DNA of 64,000 nt from a marine gamma proteobacterium HTCC2148 (lineage in GTDB: Bacteria > Pseudomonadota > Gammaproteobacteria > Pseudomonadales > Halieaceae): NCBI GenBank assembly GCA_000156295.1, contig DS999234.1, forward strand, positions 1 to 64,000, written 5' to 3'. Position numbers and translations under genes: made by a program. A model generated the notes under the pieces. That model saw only the letters and a program-made list of their open reading frames with translations, had not been told where the DNA came from and made no database searches. Positions 1 to 8,647 of this stretch are shown here, one piece after another; the stretch's first letter is position 1, and every line of letters starts with the position of its first letter.

Positions 1-2
1 AC

Positions 3-731
3 ACTTCGGGCATTCCCGGGTTGACTGGGTTACCAGAGTACGGAGCACATCTTTGCCAGTACGCTGCAGTGGGCACACTTGAAGCCTGTGGCGAAATTAT
101 TTACAGCACTTTATTACCGTCTACTCAACCTGCTGATCAAGCCTTTAACTACGGTGGGTCGCAGTGGCAATTGGCAGGTACCGTGATAGAGCAGGTGAGC
201 AACCAAACCTGGCGACAGGCATTTTCAGATTATATTAGCGACCCCTGTGAACTTGATGTATTTCAGTTTGGGAATATGTGGTCAAACCAGGGGGCATGGT
301 CGGGTAATCCGGATAGCCTCCTGGGGCTGGATAACCCCAGCATCGAAGGTGGGGCTGTCAGTAACATGCAGGACTATGCCAAATTGCTGCTATTACATTT
401 GCGCGACGGTAAATGTGGCGACAAGCAGGTGCTGTCGAAATCATCGGTAGAGTTTATGCAGGTGGATCGAGCGGGTAAGTTTGGCACGCCCTACGGGATG
501 GGGTGGTGGATTATTGCCGACGCTGCTGGCGGAGCGCCTAGCGTGTTTTATGATCCTGGTGCGTACGGTGCTATCTCATGGATTGATGTGGAGCGTGGTA
601 TTGGTGGTTATGTTGCCATCGACGATTATACCCGTGCAGCTGCTGGTGATCCCATCGGCCTGGTTTTGGGCGAGATAATAGACCTGGTGGCTGCAGCCGT
701 AGATGAGGGTAGAGCTGCTATCGCGAACTGA
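3..731 (+). CDS. Serine hydrolase (beta-lactamase family), 3' part only
   Basis: This is the C-terminal part of a class C beta-lactamase/esterase-fold serine hydrolase; the 5' end lies outside the window. The frame is open from base 3 and begins with TSGIPGL, matching the H-T-S-G-L-P-G segment that follows the catalytic SxxK motif, so the SxxK itself is off-window. FNYGGSQWQLAG occupies the place of the usual Y-x-N motif, giving Y-G-G with the Asn absent. The downstream ISWIDVERG strand fits the C-terminal beta-sheet. The 3' 156 bases are overlapped by a convergent gene on the other strand. The substrate cannot be predicted; proteins of this family include exported esterases and peptidases. 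The fold assignment is fairly secure, the activity is not. Confidence 0.72.
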   Translation, partial: TSGIPGLTGLPEYGAHLCQYAAVGTLEACGEIIYSTLLPSTQPADQAFNYGGSQWQLAGTVIEQVSNQTWRQAFSDYISDPCELDVFQFGNMWSNQGAWSGNPDSLLGLDNPSIEGGAVSNMQDYAKLLLLHLRDGKCGDKQVLSKSSVEFMQVDRAGKFGTPYGMGWWIIADAAGGAPSVFYDPGAYGAISWIDVERGIGGYVAIDDYTRAAAGDPIGLVLGEIIDLVAAAVDEGRAAIAN

Positions 732-1949
732 ACCTGACGCCTGGTTTATTACTGATTGCCTGGAGGCCCTGTGCTTTTGGACACGGGGGTGAGTTGCACA
801 TTCCGCAGCCATTTCTGCAAAGCAGCAAATCCTGTGGGTTTTCACAGGGTATGCGTTCATCAATCGGCTCACATCGCGCAGATAGCTATCCATGTTGCCA
901 GGTGTGAGCACGCGAACATTTAATTGATCGCTGCAGTCTCCGACAGTAATACACTCCATGATGATTTTTCCAGCCTCTGGCGAAAAGTGCATGCCGTCGG
1001 TATAAAAAGAATTTTCGATTCCGATAGGTTCAAGCGTGATTCCCGGATTATGCTCAATGCCGGTAACGCGAAAGCCGCTGCCAGAGGCATTGACCTTTTT
1101 GATAACCCGACGCTGCCACGCTAAATAGTTTTTCCACCCCTGCGCAGCTTTAACGGAGTTCATCACACTGCCGTGAAACGGAGACAGGAAAAAAGTGGTA
1201 TCGATATCGTTAGCCGATAAAAAGTCAATTAAGTCTACAAATTCGACAAAATCCAGTTCGCCAGACTCAGCCAGAAACTCTCGCATTCGTTTTTTGTTAA
1301 CAAAAGAATACAGCCAGTTGGTGCTTTTTTGCGGATAGTGCAACCAGGTTCCATCATCCAGGTATTCGGACTGGGGAACTTCGTTGCTGAACATTGAAAG
1401 AGTTGACTGAACCAGGGAGTCAACAGAGAGCAAACTAACCCATTGGTCCTTCGACCGTTGCCGGCCTTGGGCAAACCTGTCTCGCATAGTGGGAGCAAGT
1501 GTCAGTAGCCTCTCTGGTGGAAGTCCCTCTCTGACTTTCCCCACGTTTTCGGTGCGAAACATGTAGTAATCAAGTGCGATGAAAACAGACTTCAGCGGCC
1601 TTATTGTGTGTGCATGCTCAAGCATCAGTTTTAGCTCTCGCATCCATATACCCGGAAGTGAAGCATTGTATGAGTGCTTGCCAATGACACCCGGCGGTAA
1701 GCTGGCAGCGCGTGAACTGCCGATAACGACGTGTTCAGCGCGCATCTGTTCAAGTGCGTAGGGCTTATGGAGCCTCATGTTGACACGGTCTAGTCTGCTG
1801 ACTGGAGAATTTAAACCAACGTCCGGATATATGTCATAGGGATCGATAATATAATTGATTGCGATCACGCAAAATGCGAGCACCAACACTGCTCCTGAAA
1901 ATCGGAACAAGTAAACGCGATGGGTATGTTGATTTACAACGGCTGGCAT
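576..1949 (-). CDS. Membrane-anchored SGNH-like hydrolase family protein
   Basis: A cytoplasmic N-terminus is followed by one hydrophobic segment (about residues 12-36) and a long extracytoplasmic domain. VVIGSSRAA resembles the block I strand of SGNH hydrolases (GSSR in place of GDSL), and YTDGMHFSP gives the late D-x-x-H-like block. Such proteins often accompany O-acyl-transfer or surface polysaccharide systems, but no such partner is visible here. I chose the ATG at 1949 over a TTG 39 bases upstream; neither has a strong ribosome site. The last ~50 residues are antisense to the convergent serine hydrolase and look unlike a folded domain, so the natural stop may have been lost or a frameshift may lie near 820-860. 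The enzymatic role is unproven. Confidence 0.62.
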   Translation of the reverse strand: MPAVVNQHTHRVYLFRFSGAVLVLAFCVIAINYIIDPYDIYPDVGLNSPVSRLDRVNMRLHKPYALEQMRAEHVVIGSSRAASLPPGVIGKHSYNASLPGIWMRELKLMLEHAHTIRPLKSVFIALDYYMFRTENVGKVREGLPPERLLTLAPTMRDRFAQGRQRSKDQWVSLLSVDSLVQSTLSMFSNEVPQSEYLDDGTWLHYPQKSTNWLYSFVNKKRMREFLAESGELDFVEFVDLIDFLSANDIDTTFFLSPFHGSVMNSVKAAQGWKNYLAWQRRVIKKVNASGSGFRVTGIEHNPGITLEPIGIENSFYTDGMHFSPEAGKIIMECITVGDCSDQLNVRVLTPGNMDSYLRDVSRLMNAYPVKTHRICCFAEMAAECATHPRVQKHRASRQSVINQASGSVRDSSSTLIYGCSHQVYYLAQNQADGITSSCTGIIVDGNITTNTTLHINP

Positions 1950-2208
1950 AACTGAGTGTCGCCCATCACCAGCGCTAGGGTCAAGCAAGCACCCCTCGCG
2001 CTGGTTGCCACTTTCACCCGCGTTGCCCCGAGGTAATGGAGCACTGTCGCAGCGAAACCACTGACCTGATTGTGCGGGAACAGGATCACGCCTGTGCCTG
2101 TCACCATGAGCAAGATTAGCGCTAGGCAGCTTTTACCCGATCGAAGTACCGGGTTCGCCTTTTGTTACGACCTTCTTGCGTTCACCCACGTGACGCTACG
2201 AAAAGTGC

Positions 2209-2820
2209 CTATGGCTTGGACTGCAAACCTTGCCAGTCGTTTTTGGTTAATTCCCAGTAGCGCGAGGGGCGAAGGCCCCCTCCCGGTAACTTGCTGTTAA
2301 TTTCGCCCATATACGTAAAACCTATTCGGTCCAGCAGTCGTGCCGTACGCACATTATCGAGGGCCGCTGTCTCACAAATTAAATCAACGCCAATAACGTC
2401 AAATAGCCAGGTAAATGCCTGTAATGCGCCAGAACTACCTTGCCTGGTGTTTTGATAGTCGCTATCAATAGCCCCGCCAAGTTCACAGGATGCCCACTGT
2501 GGCCAAACCTGAATGTCGTAATAGGCTATTGCTCGTCCATGCTCGTCAGTGCTGACCATCAAAAGGCCCTCTCCGCGTTTACGTTCGTCGAGGTGTTGGT
2601 GGATAAAAGAGGCAACGGAGTCATGATCTATCCGATCAGGAAGGGTATAGATAGGTTGTGATATATCCGGATTTGACAATAGCGTAGTTAGCGCGGCAAT
2701 ATCCTCGTCCTGGGCTACATGGGCTATTGCTGCCAAACTCTGCGTATTACGAATAGCACTGCGAATGTGGCGCTGCTTCGCATCGCTCGCTGCGACCCTT
2801 GTGAGAGGCAATTCAGTCAT
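2209..2820 (-). CDS. GNAT family N-acetyltransferase (RimJ/RimL-like)
   Basis: This protein of about 203 residues has a GNAT acetyltransferase layout. A variable N-terminus is followed by an IAYYDIQVWPQ strand, a central segment with NTRQGSSGALQAF in the acetyl-CoA pyrophosphate-loop position, and the family-typical C-terminal N-x-x-x-x-x-L-L-x-x-x-G-F segment (NVRTARLLDRIGF), after which Y-M-G-E resembles RimJ/RimL proteins. The acceptor, either a protein N-terminus or a small molecule, is unknown. The ATG at 2820 is preferred over an in-frame TTG at 2865. It stands alone, with the next gene divergent. Confidence 0.72.
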   Translation of the reverse strand: MTELPLTRVAASDAKQRHIRSAIRNTQSLAAIAHVAQDEDIAALTTLLSNPDISQPIYTLPDRIDHDSVASFIHQHLDERKRGEGLLMVSTDEHGRAIAYYDIQVWPQWASCELGGAIDSDYQNTRQGSSGALQAFTWLFDVIGVDLICETAALDNVRTARLLDRIGFTYMGEINSKLPGGGLRPSRYWELTKNDWQGLQSKP

Positions 2821-3059
2821 ATGCAATTCGTTGTTAGCAATAGTCTTTCCAGTATAGTTGAACAAATTGGAGACCGGAGCATGCGCTCCAAGATAAGCTC
2901 CGGCTTACCTCACTCACTTACACGGTGGGCTACCCGATGCCTCTTTATGGCGGGTTAGTTTCGCAGCGCCAATTTACATGAGAGAATCCAAGGCCACCGA
3001 ACGCGCGTAAATATTTCAATATGCTGAACTGCCACAAACACCGAGCCGAGGGTGATCCG

Positions 3060-4088
3060 ATGTTATTACTGCCAAGACTCCTGACAATGAGCCTATTTTC
3101 ACTGGTGCTCGCTGGCTGCTTCCATACCGAACTGGGTAGCTCCGTAACCGGTGCAAGAGTCACTGTCACCGACCTGCGCAGCGGAGAGTCTATCGAAGAC
3201 GGACTCACTTCTCTTACTGAGGAAGGCTTTATCGCTACCCGCTCTCAGGACGAATTCGACGAGCTCAATGATCTGGCTAAATTGCTCTACCTGGGCAACT
3301 TCTTTGTTGATGGAAAAGCCTACGATCCAGAGACCTGGTACCTGATCACTGCGCGAGGTGGAGCCGACATTGATGTCGATAGCAACTTCGTCATCGATGC
3401 CAAGCCCGCGACCGAGGTAAACGGTCTCTGGCACGCCCTGATCACGGGCAGGCAGCTGCGCAATGGTAACTTTGTCATATCGCCCATCACAGAGGCTCTT
3501 TACCAGCTACTTAAGACTGAACTGGATGACCTGGACAACACCCAGTTGCGTGTCCGTTTGAATCAGCTCTCCGCTGAAATACTAGGTGACGTCAACAATG
3601 ATGAGCGGGTCAACTATGTTGATGCTCTTAAATGGACAACGATTGTCCACAAGCCCTTGTATCTCCGGGACTTTTCCCAGGTAGATGCGCTGGCGCAGGC
3701 AATACGTGATGGCGCGAATCAGACGACCTTATCGGCACTGGCACAGGACATGTTTGCGGAGCCCGCCCCAGACGCATTGCAGTACTACCAGCAGAATATT
3801 TCCGCCCCTATCGTCCAAACGATTTGCGTGCGTTGCCACATGCCCGGGGGTAGTGCTCCAAACAGTGGGTCGGCATTGGTTCTGGTTACTAACAACACTG
3901 CTAATTTTCAGGAAAAAAATCATCAGAATTTTCAAGACTTCCGCGATCAATTACCCGCCAGCCGCGATCTCAGCGACTGGGTGACCGGAAAAGCCAGCGG
4001 CCAAATCAGCCACGGTGGAGGAAGGCAGTTGGCCCCAGGCAGTCAGGAGTTAGAAAATCTGGAAACCTATCTGAATTTGCTGGAATAG
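3060..4088 (+). CDS. Lipoprotein with EF-hand-like module and c-type haem (CxxCH) C-terminal domain
   Basis: The N-terminus is a lipoprotein signal with lipobox LVLAGC, so Cys20 would be lipidated. Residues 20-235 form a module also found in the cyclophilin lipoprotein at 53059-54285: CFHT-x-L, a GARVTV strand, YLITARGG (94-101), a W-H-x-x-x-T-G segment (124-130), TEALY (144-148), and an EF-hand/dockerin-like calcium loop GDVNNDERVNYVDALKW (176-192). The C-terminal ~95 residues carry CVRCH (256-260), followed by PGG, NHQNF and HGGG. This matches the small cytochrome-like domain common in marine bacterial surface proteins, with covalent haem expected at the two Cys. The ATG at 3060 has a GAGGGTG ribosome site. 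An electron-transfer or redox-sensing role in the envelope is inferred; no redox partner is adjacent. Confidence 0.75.
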   Translation: MLLLPRLLTMSLFSLVLAGCFHTELGSSVTGARVTVTDLRSGESIEDGLTSLTEEGFIATRSQDEFDELNDLAKLLYLGNFFVDGKAYDPETWYLITARGGADIDVDSNFVIDAKPATEVNGLWHALITGRQLRNGNFVISPITEALYQLLKTELDDLDNTQLRVRLNQLSAEILGDVNNDERVNYVDALKWTTIVHKPLYLRDFSQVDALAQAIRDGANQTTLSALAQDMFAEPAPDALQYYQQNISAPIVQTICVRCHMPGGSAPNSGSALVLVTNNTANFQEKNHQNFQDFRDQLPASRDLSDWVTGKASGQISHGGGRQLAPGSQELENLETYLNLLE

Positions 4089-4154
4089 GTCGAATGTAAT
4101 GCACTCATCGACTTAGCACTGCAAAAAGCATTGCTGAACATCTGTTGTAGGTTT

Positions 4155-4176
4155 GACAAGGCACCATCACCTTGTC
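4155..4176. terminator. Hairpin between convergent genes, possible terminator
   Basis: A perfect 7-bp stem (GACAAGG/CCTTGTC) with an 8-base loop lies 67 bases after the haem lipoprotein and before the end of the convergent oxidoreductase. The following bases on the plus strand are only modestly T-rich (GTGTTTGCC), so the termination call is weak. Confidence 0.35.
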
Positions 4177-4245
4177 GTGTTTGCCTTATAGACGTCGTTC
4201 CGTGCTTCGCGATGTTCCATTCGAGTACCACCTGAGCCAGAGTAG

Positions 4246-5478
4246 TCAGGCATCAATAAGCTCGAAGCGCATGCCCGCGCTTTGCTGTAAACGGCGAGTC
4301 AGGTTTTTTCCCATGGCCGTGGCTGGGGTCCAAATACCACCGGCGCAATCAAGGTCATCACGTGCAAGACAAACTGCCGCCTCACCAAGCATTCGCGAAG
4401 TAGCGCCATAGCCGGGATCACGATCACCGCTTACTCGAACCTTGAGACCATTGCCGCTATCAGCATTTATTCCATGGAAAAATAATTCAAAGTGACCGTT
4501 GAGTTGCGCCTCTTCACTCGGCCCTTCCCCCGGCGACGGCAGAAGCCGCGCGGCCAGCTTTCGTAAGGGTTTGACCGACATGACAAGAGGCGTCAACTGA
4601 CTACCCATGCAGACTGTTGCTGCTTTGCGCTTACCTCGACCACCCTCCCCTGTCAGCATACGCTCACTGAATATGAAATCCCGACCGTAGGGATATCCCG
4701 CAAGTGCATTGCTGCGCCTTACAACCCGGGTATTGATAGCGGCCATCACGAAGGTGCTGGTCCACTGTTGAAAGTCATTATCGTATTCAGGTTTGTTGAG
4801 ATCAGGCTGGTCCGGGCCGCTTCGCTCTCCCTTTGGATTCAAGGAATAAGGGTTGATCATAGCTTCACGCACTGCATGGTCATCAGCAGCCTCCTCAAAC
4901 ATGTGCATCATGCTGGCTATCGTTCCGCCACTGGCGGAGCCACTGAATTTGCCTACACGAGATTTCACCTGATCTGAGTACTCGCCGAACTGCTCGTGCA
5001 TCGCCTGCTGCAAAAATAGTGTCCCGAGGTCAGTAGGGATAGAGTCGAAACCACAGGTATGGACGATCCGCGCGCCACTTTTTCGGGCATCGTCCAGGTA
5101 GTGATCGATCGTTCGCTCCATCCACTGAACTTCACCTGTCAAATCACAATAATCGACACCTGCAACTGCGCAGGCAGCCAGTAAATCATTACCGTAAGTT
5201 GCATAGGGGCCCACGGTGGTACAAACGACTCTGGTGCGAGCGACCATGCTATCCAGAGAACTTCTATCGTTACTATCTGCCTTTATCAGCGGCAGATCTG
5301 GTCGATCCAGTTGGTCCCGTAAGGCTTCGAGCTTTGAAATGTTACGACCAGCCAGCGCCAATCGGAGATCAGAGCCATAAGTTTCCACAAGGTGACGAGC
5401 AACAAGAGCGCCGGTAAATCCCGTCGCACCCCATAGGATAACCTCGAATTCAGCGTCCTTTTTCGATGTTGTTGTCAT
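4246..5478 (-). CDS. Saccharopine dehydrogenase-like / trans-acting enoyl reductase family oxidoreductase
   Basis: The N-terminal Rossmann fold carries GATGFTG (residues 17-23) for NAD(P) binding, followed by the AGRN-x-x-K-L-E segment typical of this family. At ~410 residues the protein matches the saccharopine-dehydrogenase-like and mycobacterial trans-acting enoyl reductase type rather than true lysine-pathway enzymes. The segment around HTCGFDSIPTDLG and the C-terminal YGATSRMLGEAA are characteristic. It may reduce a lipid or polyketide-like intermediate; the exact substrate is unknown. The ATG at 5478 has an AAGG ribosome site about 8 bases upstream. It is monocistronic, with a 393-base divergent spacer on its 5' side. 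Confidence 0.8.
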   Translation of the reverse strand: MTTTSKKDAEFEVILWGATGFTGALVARHLVETYGSDLRLALAGRNISKLEALRDQLDRPDLPLIKADSNDRSSLDSMVARTRVVCTTVGPYATYGNDLLAACAVAGVDYCDLTGEVQWMERTIDHYLDDARKSGARIVHTCGFDSIPTDLGTLFLQQAMHEQFGEYSDQVKSRVGKFSGSASGGTIASMMHMFEEAADDHAVREAMINPYSLNPKGERSGPDQPDLNKPEYDNDFQQWTSTFVMAAINTRVVRRSNALAGYPYGRDFIFSERMLTGEGGRGKRKAATVCMGSQLTPLVMSVKPLRKLAARLLPSPGEGPSEEAQLNGHFELFFHGINADSGNGLKVRVSGDRDPGYGATSRMLGEAAVCLARDDLDCAGGIWTPATAMGKNLTRRLQQSAGMRFELIDA

Positions 5479-5871
5479 AAAATAGCCTTATGCGAATGCC
5501 GAGCCCGATGATTCCCAAACGGCTCGATAGTATGGATTGTCTCTGGTGCCCACTCCCCGTGAGTCAAGGCAAAGCGTTTTAGCTTAGCAGTCACCCGCCT
5601 TACGGGTCTAGCGCTGTGGCTGTGCAATTGCCTTTTGATCGCGTGCCAAACGGCCAAGCTCAATACCACTTTAAGACCTGTGAATGGACCCCAGCTTGAA
5701 AGCGACATCGTCTTGATGGGCGCGCATAACTCCGTGAATGTCGCAGGTAAACTGCTGCCCAGCGACTGCCTTCCACCTCCAATGCTACACTACCCTCCAG
5801 CTCCGAACCTGCAATAAATTCCAAGCAATGACTGGCCGACATCAAATAACATGTTATCTGGAGATCTCTTA
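5479..5871. other. Divergent intergenic region, no gene supported
   Basis: This spacer separates the divergent oxidoreductase and M20D amidohydrolase genes and should hold both promoters. Several short open frames cross it on both strands, but none has a ribosome site or recognisable protein. A TGGAG ribosome site at 5859-5863 belongs to the downstream gene. Confidence 0.5.
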
Positions 5872-7230
5872 ATGAATTGGCAAACTTTGAAGACGCTGTG
5901 CAAAGCGCCAGTCGAGCTCCCGATAATGCTTGCATGCCTCCTGTCGCTCAGTTTAGAAACGAGTGCACAGGCTTATAGTGATATCGACACAGCAGCTGAG
6001 CGGGTGGAGCAAAAAGTGATCGAATGGCGACGCCAAATTCACCAGCACCCGGAACTCTCCAATCGGGAAGTAAAAACCGCCGCGCTAGTGGCTGATCATC
6101 TTCTTTCGCTTGGACTTGATGTGACTACCGAGGTTGGCGTGCACGGTGTTGTAGCGGTTCTGAAGGGCGGCCAGCCGGGCGACAAAGTTATCGCGCTCCG
6201 GGCTGATATGGATGCAAATGCGGTTAAAGAGATGCAAACGCTACCGTTTAAGTCCACCAGAATTGATGAGACCTGGCCCGAGGGCGCAGTGCCTGTTATG
6301 CACGCCTGCGGGCACGACGGCCATACAGCGATGCTGATGGGGGCCGCAGAAGTGTTAGCAGCTATGCGCGAACAAATTCCCGGCACTGTGAAATTTATCT
6401 TTCAGGGTGCTGAAGAGGGGCCACCGGGAGACGAAGAGGGAGGAGGCTCGATGATGGTGCGTGAAGGCGCGTTGGAAAACCCCAAGCCCAACATGGTGTT
6501 CGCCATTCACCTGGCGCCCTCGCCCAATAATGCAGTGGGCTATGCCAAAGGCAACGCCCTGGCCAACTCTTACAAGCTCAGTATCAAAATCGCGGGCGCG
6601 GGTACCCATGGTTCTGCACCTTGGGCCGGCAAAGATCCCATGCCCGTCGGAGCAGAGATCATCAGCGCGTTGGCGCAAATTTATCGGCAGGTTCCAGCCA
6701 ACGAGGCATTAACGCTAAGCATTGGCAAAGTGATCGACGAGGGACGCTTCAATATCATCGGTAGCAATCTGACACTGGTCGGGACATTGCGCGTGCTCAA
6801 TAACGACCTGTTACAAGATATAAAGATGCGGGTGGAACGTATCGCATCAAATATAGCTGAGGCGCACGGGCAAACGGCCGAAGTCGTATGGGAACAATTT
6901 GTCCCGGCAGTTTACAATGATCCGGAATGGGTAATGCGCATGCTTCCGACACTAGAGAGAGTAGTGGGTGCTACCAATGTGTTTGAAGGACCACCCTCCC
7001 TTGGCTACGACGACGCCTCAGAGTTCATTAATCCAGTTGGGGGTTTATACATCGGCCTGGGCGCGCAAGACTCCGAGTTCGGCGGACCAGCGGGGATCAG
7101 GCCAATAGAGGGTGGCAAGGGTATCTATTACAACCACAGTCCTCACTTTTACATAAATGAAGAAGTATTGGTGACCGGTGTACGACTGCATGTAAATACG
7201 GTCTTTGATTTTTTGAACGGAAAAATTTAG
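5872..7230 (+). CDS. Exported M20D family amidohydrolase (hippurate hydrolase/aminoacylase-like)
   Basis: This is a zinc/manganese amidohydrolase of the M20D group, which cleaves N-acyl amino acids or related amides. A hydrophobic signal region ends near TSAQA, so the enzyme is probably periplasmic. IHQHPELS and LRADMDA are family signatures, MHACGHDGHTAM holds the Cys and His metal ligands, and FQGAEEG holds the catalytic and metal Glu. The late HSPHF supplies the final His. THGSAP marks the dimerisation-domain boundary. The ATG at 5872 is chosen over one 21 bases upstream because TGGAG sits 8 bases before it. It is apparently transcribed alone. The family is certain, the substrate is not. 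Confidence 0.88.
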   Translation: MNWQTLKTLCKAPVELPIMLACLLSLSLETSAQAYSDIDTAAERVEQKVIEWRRQIHQHPELSNREVKTAALVADHLLSLGLDVTTEVGVHGVVAVLKGGQPGDKVIALRADMDANAVKEMQTLPFKSTRIDETWPEGAVPVMHACGHDGHTAMLMGAAEVLAAMREQIPGTVKFIFQGAEEGPPGDEEGGGSMMVREGALENPKPNMVFAIHLAPSPNNAVGYAKGNALANSYKLSIKIAGAGTHGSAPWAGKDPMPVGAEIISALAQIYRQVPANEALTLSIGKVIDEGRFNIIGSNLTLVGTLRVLNNDLLQDIKMRVERIASNIAEAHGQTAEVVWEQFVPAVYNDPEWVMRMLPTLERVVGATNVFEGPPSLGYDDASEFINPVGGLYIGLGAQDSEFGGPAGIRPIEGGKGIYYNHSPHFYINEEVLVTGVRLHVNTVFDFLNGKI

Positions 7231-7468
7231 GGTTCAAGCCCAGAAGCGCTAGACAAACGCCAGCAGGTATAGACCGGCGTTATAGCATCTAATCCTGATA
7301 CCTGATATGAACGGTTACGGGGATGTTAACTCTATCGTTGGTTTTGGGGCTGACAAGCGCAAGACCGATAATAAAAAACTGTGTGTCGTTGACATCAACT
7401 ATCCGTCTTATACTCTCGTAGTTTTATTTTATACTCTCCTCATTACACAGCCTTCACAGGAATTGAAT

Positions 7469-8485
7469 ATGCAAAAGAATCGATTGGGTAAGAGCAGCAT
7501 TGTTGTATCGGATATCTGTATGGGCACCATGACTTTTGGTAATCAGGCGGATGAAAAAACCTCTTTTCGTATTATGGACATGGCCTACGATGCCGGGGTC
7601 GACTTTTATGACACAGCGGAAATGTATCCAGTGCCCCCCGACGCAAAGTATGCAGGGCTCACCGAGGAAATTGTCGGGCGCTGGATGAAAACCAAGAATC
7701 GCGATGCACTAATTATTGCGACCAAGGTAGCTGGGCCCAGTCATGGCTGGATTGAGGCACCCTTGCGCAGCGGCATGACCGGGCTGGACCGGCACCATAT
7801 TACGCGCGCGGTGGAGGGCAGTCTGCGCCGCCTGGACACGGACTACATCGACCTCTACCAGACACATTGGCCGGATTGGGATTACCCACAGGAAGAGATC
7901 ATGTTGGCGCTGGACGAATTAGTGCGCGCTGGAAAAGTGCGAATCCTGGGTTGCAGCAATGAATCCACATGGGGCCTGACCAAGAGCCTCTGGGCCTCTG
8001 ATATTCAGGGCGTGTCTCGCTATGAAACTATCCAGAATAATTTTAGCCTCAACAACCGTCGCTTTGAGGACGAATTAGCACAAGCCTGTCGTAAGGAAAA
8101 CGTCAGCCTAATACCCTATTCTCCCCTCGGCGGAGGGGTGCTTAGCGGCAAGTACAACGGTGGCGCTTTTCCCGAAGGTGCGCGTTTTACGCTCTACCAG
8201 AATAAGCCTGAGCGTCAGCAGGCGATGATGCGACGTTTTGTCAATGAACAGACCCTGGCATCCACCGAGCGCTTTCAGGCAATTGCTGCAGACCTGGATA
8301 TATCGGTCAGCACACTGGCCATCGCCTGGAGTAAGCAGCATGATTTTGTTGCATCCACTATTATCGGCGCAACCACAACCGAGCAAGTACCGGAACTGCT
8401 GGCGGCGGCTGATGTGACTCTGACGAACGAAACAATGGCGCGTATTAATTCAGTGTCGCAGGAAATACGCTACCCAATGGGCTAG
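7469..8485 (+). CDS. Aldo/keto reductase (Tas-like)
   Basis: This is an NADPH-dependent TIM-barrel oxidoreductase of ~338 residues. GTMTFGNQ opens the first strand, YDTAEMYPVPP carries the catalytic Asp/Tyr region and matches the AEMYPVPP segment of Escherichia coli Tas, and the distal catalytic His follows in QTHWPDWD. GCSNES and SPLGGGVLSGKY are standard AKR segments, and the C-terminal IIGATTTEQ forms the cofactor loop. The frame is open for another 54 codons upstream, but the ATG at 7469 follows an AGGAA site and starts the domain exactly, so it is the better start. The substrate is unknown; Tas-type enzymes accept small carbonyls. Confidence 0.88.
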   Translation: MQKNRLGKSSIVVSDICMGTMTFGNQADEKTSFRIMDMAYDAGVDFYDTAEMYPVPPDAKYAGLTEEIVGRWMKTKNRDALIIATKVAGPSHGWIEAPLRSGMTGLDRHHITRAVEGSLRRLDTDYIDLYQTHWPDWDYPQEEIMLALDELVRAGKVRILGCSNESTWGLTKSLWASDIQGVSRYETIQNNFSLNNRRFEDELAQACRKENVSLIPYSPLGGGVLSGKYNGGAFPEGARFTLYQNKPERQQAMMRRFVNEQTLASTERFQAIAADLDISVSTLAIAWSKQHDFVASTIIGATTTEQVPELLAAADVTLTNETMARINSVSQEIRYPMG

Positions 8486-8647
8486 CATCAGCGGGTTAAT
8501 TAATCGAACTGGTCTCGGCGCTGGCATGTCCATCCAAGTCCAGTTGCATACACTGACATTAGCACTGAACTCGGTGTTGCGCCTTGCGCCCGTGGCCGGG
8601 AAGCCCGCGAGAAGACGCCTAGCGTTGCGTTTGTTTTTCTTTGCCCA

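Noticed and set aside
5475-5935. Minus-strand open frames in the spacer before the M20D gene
   Set aside because: No ribosome sites, no recognisable domains, and they overlap the signal-peptide end of a secure gene.
7307-7468. Upstream 54-codon extension of the aldo/keto reductase
   Set aside because: AGGAA and an ATG at 7469 begin the domain precisely.
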